Of a DNA stretch of 64,000 nt, positions 36,664 through 43,700 are shown piece after piece (positions within the stretch are counted from its first letter, which is position 1; each line of letters opens with the position of its first letter). The position numbers and the translations under genes are program-made. The stretch is from Hyphomicrobiales bacterium (lineage in GTDB: Bacteria > Pseudomonadota > Alphaproteobacteria > Rhizobiales > Rhizobiaceae), in NCBI GenBank assembly GCA_900466605.1, contig UBMU01000027.1:47684-111683 (forward strand). The letters are read 5' to 3'. The notes under the pieces are model-generated. The model was not told the origin of the DNA. It searched no databases and was given only the letters and a program-made list of their open reading frames with translations.

Positions 36664-37149
36664 GTGACACTCATTGAAACTCTAGCCGCCGTAAAACCGG
36701 GCTCGGCGCTTGCCGAGGCCATGGAGAAGCGCGCAGAAATCCTTCGTTTGAGCGAAGCCGCACATGATGCGGTGCTCATCCCTCGCGATCCAGGCGGCCT
36801 GTCACATGCCCTGCGCGCTGCCCTCGCAGCCCGCATGGCCCGGCACAATTGCAACGAGGTGCTTGCTGGGCATTACGATGGTCTCGTGGAACGCACCGGA
36901 GGGGATGCGGCGACAGCATTGCTCGCACAGCCGGGGACGAACGTGGACGACACGCGTACTGCCGAAATCGTCCGTCATGCCGACCGACTAACGGTCGCGC
37001 CGCGCGAGGCAACTCGCGGCAACATTGAAGCATTGCGGAGCGCGGGCGTTAGCGATCCCGACATCGTCCGGCTTTCGGAGCTTGCCGCCTTTGTGAACTA
37101 CCAGATTCGCGTGATTGCAGGATTGAAGCTGATCGGAGCAAGACAATGA
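36664..37149 (+). CDS. CMD-domain protein, Avi_7170-like
   Basis: A 161-residue helical protein of the carboxymuconolactone-decarboxylase-like superfamily. Start GTG 36664 has AAGGAG seven bases upstream. Family features include VLIPRDPGGLSHALRAALAA, RMARHNCNEVLAGHY and ELAAFVNYQIRVIAGLKLI. The peroxidase CxxC is absent (only one Cys, in NCNEVL), so it is probably a partner rather than the redox subunit. Its stop overlaps the next start as ATGA, so the two proteins are made together. NCBI family names link this pair to ABC importer and flavin oxidoreductase clusters. Function not known. Confidence 0.8.
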   Translation: MTLIETLAAVKPGSALAEAMEKRAEILRLSEAAHDAVLIPRDPGGLSHALRAALAARMARHNCNEVLAGHYDGLVERTGGDAATALLAQPGTNVDDTRTAEIVRHADRLTVAPREATRGNIEALRSAGVSDPDIVRLSELAAFVNYQIRVIAGLKLIGARQ

Positions 37150-37721
37150 GCGAAGTCGTCGATAGCTTCACCACGCAGGTGCCACGCTGGCAGCCATACG
37201 TCGTTCCAGTCGACCTGGAAACAGCGACCGAAGAGCAGCGTGAAGCGATGCAAGTCACGCCCTCCAACAAGGGCATCTCGACATACGTCCTGACGCTGGC
37301 CCACGATCCGGAGTCGCTTGCGGTTCGCTCTCCCCTGTTCAACTTGATCATGTACGGGAAAGACGGGCTTTCGTTGGGCGAACGCGAACTGGGCGCCACC
37401 GCTGCGTCGGTCGTCAACCGCTGCGTCTACTGCGCCGCCGTCCATGCCTCCCGCTTCATCAACTACACAAAGCGGACCGACGTAATCGATGCGATCTTCA
37501 CTGAGGAACTCGATGCCGAGCTCGACGAACACCTCCAGGCGATCTTCGACTTCTCAGCACGTTTATCGACCACGCCTCCGGAAGCGACGCCGGCCGATGC
37601 GCAGGATCTGGCCGACGTAGGTCTCTCCGAGCTGGAATCACTAGACCTCGTTCTTTCCTCGGCAATCTTTGGCTGGGCAAACCGCCTGATGCACACGCTT
37701 GGAGAGCCCGTCAAGGACTGA
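37146..37721 (+). CDS. Alkylhydroperoxidase-like (AhpD-fold) protein, Avi_7169-like
   Basis: A 191-residue peroxidase-related enzyme. The AhpD catalytic motif is complete: NRCVYCAAVHASRF contains the C-x-x-C pair and the downstream His, preceded by the proton-relay region LSLGERELGATAASV. It should reduce peroxides using a thiol donor. Coupled to the CMD protein before it, it may remove peroxide leaked by the neighbouring flavin monooxygenase, or act on an oxidised intermediate of the same pathway. Confidence 0.85.
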   Translation: MSEVVDSFTTQVPRWQPYVVPVDLETATEEQREAMQVTPSNKGISTYVLTLAHDPESLAVRSPLFNLIMYGKDGLSLGERELGATAASVVNRCVYCAAVHASRFINYTKRTDVIDAIFTEELDAELDEHLQAIFDFSARLSTTPPEATPADAQDLADVGLSELESLDLVLSSAIFGWANRLMHTLGEPVKD

Positions 37722-38095
37722 CCAGCCGAACCCAGAGGCAGCTTTTCATGAGCGCTGCCCGAGCGATCGTCCGAGGTTTGTAGGCGACCGTTGCTCCCGA
37801 TGCGGTGAACGACTTGCCGGGGTTGCGCGCCCTTGCTTGGCAGGCGCGCCGCCGCGGCACTCTATCTTGCGTGTTTCGGTTCGATAGGCGCATTTCTCAG
37901 GGGAACTTTTGTGGCCAGCCGTGGCGCTCCACGTATTTTGTCGACCTCCCTCTTCAGGAGGTGGATCAAAACGAGGGCCCTGTGGTTCGGGTTCCAAGCA
38001 CACCTCTTCTGAAGGATGGTTTTTCCCGTCGGAGGAATGCGCTATTATGTCTCTCCCCAAGCGGAGATCAACGAAATTTGAACTTCCTTGCACAC
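37722..38095. other. Intergenic, no gene recognised
   Basis: About 370 bases between the CMD pair and the dienelactone-hydrolase-like gene. The in-frame extension of the latter upstream of 38096 does not look like protein of that family. A promoter for the downstream gene is expected here. Confidence 0.35.
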
Positions 38096-38902
38096 ATGAA
38101 GCGCCGCCTGTTTCTTCTCGATACTGCGGAATGCTTGGCCGGGATGACGGCTATAGCAACGCTGCCGTCGTGCCATGTGTCGGAATATGCAAGGGCCGCG
38201 CAAATCGCCAACGACGATCAGGAATTGCGCACGGAAAGAGTGGCTCTCGATGTGGATTGGGGCAAACTTAACTGCTATCTCGCCCGCCCCGGCGCCGAGC
38301 CACGCCCCGGTGTAATTGTGGCTCATGACAAGTTTGGTCTGACACCGCACTTCGAGGAGGTCGCTAGGCGCTTGGCACTTGAGGGATTCGTTACCTTGGC
38401 TCCTGACTATGCTTCGCGTTTTGGTGGGACGCCAGCCGAAGCCGGACCCGCCCTTGAAACCGTGGGGATGGAGACCAGGTCCGATATGGCTGCTGATACG
38501 CAAGTGGCCTTGGTCTGGTTGAAATCCAACGGCGTGAGCAACGGGAAGATTGGCGCAGTTGGTTTTGGGTTTGGCGCGACGGCAATAGACGACGCGGTCA
38601 CCAAAGGAGCTTCTCTCAATGGCGCGGTCATCTTCTATGGGCACCCGCCGCCTCTTGCGGATGTAGGCGCTATCAAGACTCCACTCCTGCTCAACTTGGC
38701 AGCCAAAGACCAGTTTGTAGCTCCAGAGATTCCAGGGTTTGTAGAAGCGGTGAATAGAACTGGCGTCAAGGCGGAGATACACGTCTATGAGAACACGGAG
38801 CGCGGCTTTGATGACGACAGCAACAGCGAGCACTATTCAGCCGAGGCAGCAAAGCTGGCTTGGTCGCGTACGATCGACTTCCTAAAGGTGACTTTAGGCT
38901 AG
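38096..38902 (+). CDS. Dienelactone hydrolase-fold protein lacking catalytic Cys and His
   Basis: A 268-residue alpha/beta protein close to the exported branch of dienelactone hydrolases (PGVIVAHDKFGLTPHFEEVA, LEGFVTLAPDYASRFG). The nucleophile elbow, usually G-x-C-x-G-G, is GFGFGA here, with Gly158 where Cys should be. The catalytic His of the final loop is Arg236 in ENTERGFDDD. Asp205 (LAAKDQF) is kept, and the Glu of the HENxGL-type box is Asp78. It should therefore not hydrolyse dienelactones in the usual way and may be a binding or regulatory pseudoenzyme. Residues 1-26 look like a poor signal or anchor. ATG 38096 is chosen because likeness begins there. Confidence 0.78.
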   Translation: MKRRLFLLDTAECLAGMTAIATLPSCHVSEYARAAQIANDDQELRTERVALDVDWGKLNCYLARPGAEPRPGVIVAHDKFGLTPHFEEVARRLALEGFVTLAPDYASRFGGTPAEAGPALETVGMETRSDMAADTQVALVWLKSNGVSNGKIGAVGFGFGATAIDDAVTKGASLNGAVIFYGHPPPLADVGAIKTPLLLNLAAKDQFVAPEIPGFVEAVNRTGVKAEIHVYENTERGFDDDSNSEHYSAEAAKLAWSRTIDFLKVTLG

Positions 38903-39640
38903 GTCGCCGCGTCAAACCGTTCGGCCACAAGCACAGCCATCGTGTCACGGACCCTGCCTATGACGGCATCAAAGGTGCTGCTTTCGCCGACATCGAGTTG
39001 CAGGACCAACGCGCAGCTGCCAAGAGCGGCAACTTCCTTGAGACTTCATCGGCCTCTGAGCGGCCGCGAAGGCGAAGATGGTACTAACCGGCGCTTCGCC
39101 AGGTTAATGACCGCGTTGCGATCAAGACCTCGGCCACTCCACGACCGGATGTTCCGTTCCACGAAGGAATTTAGCGCAGTCGATGGCGTTGCAACCAACC
39201 GACAAACTCACTCCCCTCTCACCTCGTTGCCGCCGCAACGACCTTTTCGTCGGCCAGGGCAGCGCTGAGGATTATCTGCCTCGATGAGGTTGAAGATGGC
39301 GTCGCTATGCGATGACGCGAACGCAGACTAAAAAAGCTTCACGATCTACGCGCCACCGCTTTAGGGCGGGCTGCTGCTCGACGCCTCTCAGAATGCGCAT
39401 CAGCCTCCGCTCGCCTGCTGAGGATACGCACTGGCGAAACCGCGCCGAAGCGTGCCTGACCCGCAAGTAGAGCAAGGAACTCGACTACCGGCCAATCAAG
39501 GAACTCTCGGGCATTCACGGGCAACGGCCGGCCGTTCAACTTTTTACCCTTATTTATCCCAGGTCCGAGGACCGGCGATGCTAGTCCTATTTCCAGAGGC
39601 GCTGATGTGGATCGGCACCCGTTTTGAAAAGGAAAGCATC
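38903..39640. other. 738 bases without a recognised gene
   Basis: Short frames on both strands match nothing familiar. The final 60 bases upstream of the hydrolase contain AT-rich sequence and a small palindrome GGTCC-GA-GGACC (about 39562-39573) that might belong to the promoter of the following operon. Confidence 0.35.
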
Positions 39641-40612
39641 ATGAAAAAGCATCTTCTCACGACTGTTGCACTTCTAATGGCATTCTCCCCCGTTGCGGCC
39701 GAAGCCCGCTGCGTGCCGAACAACGCTGTCATCGCTGCGGAGGCTGTTCCGGTCATTCATTACAAGAACACAACTATCGACGGTGTGAAGGTGTTCTACC
39801 GTGAAGCCGGTCCAAAGGATGCACCTGTCCTCCTCCTCCTGCACGGATTTCCGACCTCGTCACATATGTTCCGCAACCTAATTCCGCTGCTTGCGGACCG
39901 CTACCGTGTGATAGCGCCGGACTATCCCGGCTATGGCCAGAGCGACGCCCCCGACCACACGAAATTTTCCTACACATTCGGGAACCTCACCAACATCATC
40001 GACAAGCTGAGCGAAAAGGTCGGAGCTGATCGCTACAGCATGTACGTCATGGATTACGGCGCACCGATCGGATACCGCCTGGCGCTCAAACATCCCGAGC
40101 GGATCGAAACCCTGATCGTGCAGAACGGCAATGCTTACACCGAAGGGCTCGCCGCGTTCTGGGATCCGATCAAGGCCTATTGGGCCGAAAAGACGCCAGA
40201 GCGCAGGGAAGCACTTGCCGGCCTGGTCACGCTCGAGACCACAAAGTTCCAATATACGGATGGGATGGGCGACGTCGCGAGGATCAGCCCTGACAACTGG
40301 GTCGTTGATCAGGCCTTGCTCGACCGCCCTGGCAACAAGGACATCCAGCTCGACCTGCTGGGCGACTACGGCACCAATGTCCCGCTCTACCCGCAGTTTC
40401 AGGCCTTCTTTCGCGATCGCCAACCGCCAACGCTGATCGTCTGGGGCAAGAACGACAAGATCTTTCCCGAGTCCGGTGCGCACCCCTACCTTCGCGATCT
40501 CCCTAACGCCGAGATGCATATTCTCGACAGCGGCCATTTCGCTCTTGAGGACAAGCTCGACGTCATGGCGCCGCTCATCCGCGACTTCCTCGACCGCAAG
40601 GTTTGCAACTGA
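39641..40612 (+). CDS. Exported alpha/beta hydrolase (haloalkane dehalogenase/epoxide hydrolase type)
   Basis: A 323-residue protein with signal peptide MKKHLLTTVALLMAFSPVAA. Catalytic features: oxyanion box LLLHGFPTSSHMFRN, nucleophile Asp in YVMDYGAPIGYRLA, and His in LDSGHFALEDK. Asp as nucleophile marks haloalkane dehalogenases and epoxide hydrolases instead of esterases. AAAAGGAAAG lies before ATG 39641. The gene heads an operon with four more genes and has a close paralogue two genes on (41413) without a signal peptide, so one works in the periplasm and the other in the cytoplasm. Confidence 0.87.
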   Translation: MKKHLLTTVALLMAFSPVAAEARCVPNNAVIAAEAVPVIHYKNTTIDGVKVFYREAGPKDAPVLLLLHGFPTSSHMFRNLIPLLADRYRVIAPDYPGYGQSDAPDHTKFSYTFGNLTNIIDKLSEKVGADRYSMYVMDYGAPIGYRLALKHPERIETLIVQNGNAYTEGLAAFWDPIKAYWAEKTPERREALAGLVTLETTKFQYTDGMGDVARISPDNWVVDQALLDRPGNKDIQLDLLGDYGTNVPLYPQFQAFFRDRQPPTLIVWGKNDKIFPESGAHPYLRDLPNAEMHILDSGHFALEDKLDVMAPLIRDFLDRKVCN

Positions 40613-40629
40613 TTCGGACATAATCCACT

Positions 40630-40652
40630 CCGCGGGGCCTGCGGCCCCGCGG
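40630..40652 (+). terminator. Perfect 10-bp GC-rich hairpin inside the hydrolase operon
   Basis: CCGCGGGGCC and its exact complement enclose a TGC loop, 17 bases after the first hydrolase gene and 25 before the next. No U tract follows. It may be an attenuator or mRNA-stabilising structure that gives the first gene higher expression. Confidence 0.5.
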
Positions 40653-40677
40653 CAAACCCCCTCAAAGGAAAAGATCA

Positions 40678-41416
40678 TGACCAATCCTGTTTCGGGTACC
40701 CCGGCAGCTGGGGTGCCGTCCCTCTCGATCGTCCTCGTGCACGGCGCGTTTGTCGACGGCTCCGGATGGCGACAGGTCCACGACGAACTTGTCGACCGCG
40801 GTTTCGAAGTGCTTGTCGCCCAACACCCGACGACCTCGCTTGAAGATGACGTCGCCACGACAGAGCGTCTGATTGCCTCAGCTCGCCACCCGGTACTTCT
40901 GGTGGGCCATAGCTATGGCGGGGCTGTTATCACCGAAGCCGGCATCAATCCCAAGGTTCAGTCGCTGGCCTACATCGCGGCTTTCGTGCCGGATGTCGGC
41001 GAGTCGGTCGCAGCGCTGAATGAAGCGCCGGAAGAGCCAGGTGAAACGAAGGCGCCATTGTTGCCTCCGCAGGATGGTTACCTCCTTGTCGATCCGGCCC
41101 ATTTTCCAGAAGCGTTTGCCGCCGATGTCGATCCCGCCATCACGCGGTTCATGGCGGCCGCACGCTACCCTGGGGCCTTCCGGCGGTCATTGCGCCGCTC
41201 ACGCATGCCGCATGGAAGACCAAACCCAGCTTCTATCTTGTCGCGTCTGCCGACAGGATGGTGCCTCCGAGTGCGCAGCGCCGCATGGCCAAGCGGTCGG
41301 GTGCAGTGATCACGGAAGTTGACAGCAGTCATGCGGTGATGATGTCGCATCCGCAAGACGTCGCCGCGTTCATCACAGCAGCCGCCGTCGGCACCATCCC
41401 GGGAGCTGGGCGATGA
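40678..41416 (+). pseudogene. Alpha/beta hydrolase with one frameshift
   Basis: From ATG 40678 the frame encodes an esterase-like alpha/beta hydrolase: IVLVHGAFVDGSGWRQVHDE, nucleophile Ser in VGHSYGGAVITEAG, and FPEAFAADVDPAITRFMAAA. Near 41167-41178, at a GGGG run, homology moves one base forward, and the new frame continues properly (GLPAVIAPLTHAAWKTKPSF, YLVASADRMVPP, EVDSSHAVMMSHP with the catalytic His) to TGA 41414-41416. One extra G explains it. In the correct frame the product would be about 245 residues, and the stop overlaps the next start as ATGA. Otherwise the protein loses its catalytic His. Confidence 0.8.
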
Positions 41417-42285
41417 GCCGGCCGCACACCTACCATCGAGCCACCAGCGTCGCCGGACTGAAGATCTTCTATCGCGAGGCGGGAGAGCGGGGTGCACCCG
41501 TGGTGGTGTTGCTGCACGGCTTCCCAAGCTCGTCGCATATGTACCGCAACCTTATTCCGGCACTCGCCGACCGCTACCATGTGATCGCGCCGGATCTTCC
41601 AGGGTTCGGTTTGTCGGAAATGCCTTCGTCGAGCGACTTCGAATATGGCTTTGCGGCTTTCTCGGTGGTCATCGCCAGCCTTCTCGAGCAGCTAGGCGTT
41701 GAGCGGTATGCACTTTACGTCATGGATTACGGTGCGCCTACCGGGTTTCGTGTGGCGCTCGCGCACCCCGATCAGGTGAGCGCTTTGATCGTCCAGAACG
41801 GCAATGCCTATGAAGAGGGCATGGGGGATTTCTGGGCGCCGACACGTGCGTACTGGGCCGACAACAGCCCGGCGAACCGCGACGCGATGCGGCCGTTCCT
41901 CTCGCTTGACGGCACACGCTTCCAGTATCTCACTGGGTCAAAGGACGAGGCTAGGATCGATCCTGCGGCATGGCTGTACGATCAGCTATTCCTCGACCGG
42001 CCCGGCAACGACGAAATCCAACTGGACATTATCTACGATTACCGGACCAACGTCGCGCTTTACCCCGATTTTCACGCTTATCTGCGCGAACATCAGCCTC
42101 CGACGCTAATCCTGTGGGGAAAGAACGATCCCATCTTCCTACCCGAAGGCGCGCGTTCGTATCTCCGCGACGTTCCCGACGCCGAACTTCATTTCCTCGA
42201 CACTGGACATTTCGCCCTCGAAGACAAGGCTGACGAGATAATCCCCTTGCTGCGCGACTTCATTGCCCGAAACCTGACCAAGTAG
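41413..42285 (+). CDS. Cytoplasmic alpha/beta hydrolase, paralogue of the 39641 gene
   Basis: A 290-residue hydrolase very like the exported one at 39641: LLHGFPSSSHMYRNLIPALA, Asp nucleophile in VMDYGAPTGFRVAL, GNAYEEGMGDFWAPTRAYWA, and His in LDTGHFALEDKAD. It lacks a signal peptide. By family it should act on haloalkanes or epoxides. It starts in a 4-base overlap with the frameshifted gene, which shows that the gene before it was originally intact and translated. Confidence 0.87.
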   Translation: MSRPHTYHRATSVAGLKIFYREAGERGAPVVVLLHGFPSSSHMYRNLIPALADRYHVIAPDLPGFGLSEMPSSSDFEYGFAAFSVVIASLLEQLGVERYALYVMDYGAPTGFRVALAHPDQVSALIVQNGNAYEEGMGDFWAPTRAYWADNSPANRDAMRPFLSLDGTRFQYLTGSKDEARIDPAAWLYDQLFLDRPGNDEIQLDIIYDYRTNVALYPDFHAYLREHQPPTLILWGKNDPIFLPEGARSYLRDVPDAELHFLDTGHFALEDKADEIIPLLRDFIARNLTK

Positions 42286-42310
42286 CTCACCTCAAAGAAG
42301 GAAAAGGACC

Positions 42311-42988
42311 ATGTACAATAGCAAATCCAAGCCGAGTGTGCTTCCGACCGGTGGCGGCGCAGCCCTTATCGACCCCTCCGACGCCCTGATTTTGTTGCTC
42401 GATCACCAGTCGGGACTGTTCCAGACAGTTAAGGACATTTCAGTCTGCGATTTGCGCCGGAATGTCGAGGTGATCTCCAGGCTTGCCACTCTCCTGAGTA
42501 TTCCGGTCATTACCACGGCTTCGGAACCTGCGGGCACCAATGGTCCGCTGATGCCCGAAATCCACGAACTTGCTCCGCATGCGATCTATGTGCCACGTAA
42601 GGGGGAAGTGAACGCATGGGACAATGACGATTTTGTCGCAACGGTCCGCGCGGCCGGCCGAAACACTCTCATCATGGCAGGCGTCTGGACCAGCGTCTGC
42701 GTGATGTTCCCGGCGCTCGACGCCCGCGCAGCTGGCTACGACGTCTATGCGGTGCTCGATGCGTCTGGTGATCCGAGCGAAATGGCATCGCGCATTTCAC
42801 TTGCCCGTTTCGTTCAAGGCGGTGTCAAGCCGACATCGACCAACGCATTGCTATCCGAGCTTCACCGGACCTGGGCACGTCCCGAAGCAGCAGAACTTGG
42901 CAAGCTTTATGGACTCGTCGCGCCCAATTATGCTGCTGTGGCCGAGAGCTATGCACGCGCGCAACAGGCCGCGAGAGACGCAATATAG
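42311..42988 (+). CDS. Isochorismatase-fold cysteine hydrolase (YcaC-like)
   Basis: A 225-residue protein with the Asp-Lys-Cys triad of the isochorismatase-like fold: Asp in ILLLDHQSGLF, Lys in VPRKGEVNAWDN and Cys in AGVWTSVCVMFPAL. Such enzymes hydrolyse amides, isochorismate or related substrates; YcaC-type proteins remain uncharacterised. AGAAGGAAAAGG precedes its ATG, 25 bases after the hydrolase gene. It probably acts in the same pathway. Confidence 0.87.
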   Translation: MYNSKSKPSVLPTGGGAALIDPSDALILLLDHQSGLFQTVKDISVCDLRRNVEVISRLATLLSIPVITTASEPAGTNGPLMPEIHELAPHAIYVPRKGEVNAWDNDDFVATVRAAGRNTLIMAGVWTSVCVMFPALDARAAGYDVYAVLDASGDPSEMASRISLARFVQGGVKPTSTNALLSELHRTWARPEAAELGKLYGLVAPNYAAVAESYARAQQAARDAI

Positions 42989-43039
42989 GTTGGCATTCGC
43001 GACACCCTGCGAACCTAGAATACAATGAGGAGACACGAT

Positions 43040-43654
43040 ATGACGTATGGCTTCATGGATATCGCGATCACTCCTGCAGTTCGCAGGGCGCAAGCGGAAA
43101 TGGGAGCGGATCGACTATGGTCCGACTTCAAGGGACACCGCGAATTCGACCGGTTTTCGGTGAGAGAAGCCGCGTTCATCGAACAGCGCGACAGCTTCTA
43201 CATGGCCTCGGTTTCGGAAACGGGCTGGCCTTATGTGCAGCATCGCGGCGGGCATCAGGGCTTTCTCAAGGTGCTCGACGATCGCACGCTCACCTTCGTC
43301 GACTACCGCGGCAATCGCCAATATATCAGCACCGGCAATCTGGCGGCGAACGACAGGACATGCCTGTTCCTGATGGACTATCCCGCCCGTACGCGCCTGA
43401 AGATCTATGCCCGCGCTGAAAAGCTGGCGCTCGACGCGGATCCAGCGTTCACGGCGAGCATCACCGACCGCGATTACGGAGCCAAGGCCGAACGCATTTT
43501 CAAGCTCAAGCTCGAGGCGTTCGACTGGAATTGTCCGCAGCACATCGAGCCACGATATACCGAATCCGAGTTTCTTGCAGCCTCGCGGCACCTGCTCGAC
43601 AAGATTGCTCAACTGGAGCAAGAAAATGCGTCACTTCGTGAGCGCGCTGAATAA
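43040..43654 (+). CDS. Pyridoxamine 5'-phosphate oxidase-like flavin protein
   Basis: A 204-residue PNPOx-fold protein: AAFIEQRDSFYMASVSETGW, PYVQHRGGHQGFLKVLDDRT, NRQYISTGNLAANDRTCLFL. Members bind FMN or F420 and reduce small molecules, and this pyridoxamine-oxidase-related branch is often encoded beside hydrolases. ATG 43040 has an AGGAG at the right distance; an in-frame ATG at 43025 would overlap the ribosome site. It is the last gene of the operon and faces the large regulator gene with 46 bases between their stops. Confidence 0.82.
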   Translation: MTYGFMDIAITPAVRRAQAEMGADRLWSDFKGHREFDRFSVREAAFIEQRDSFYMASVSETGWPYVQHRGGHQGFLKVLDDRTLTFVDYRGNRQYISTGNLAANDRTCLFLMDYPARTRLKIYARAEKLALDADPAFTASITDRDYGAKAERIFKLKLEAFDWNCPQHIEPRYTESEFLAASRHLLDKIAQLEQENASLRERAE

Positions 43655-43700
43655 AAGGTTGAGCGGCGGCAACCATCGAGCATGAGATTGGTGCGCCAGG

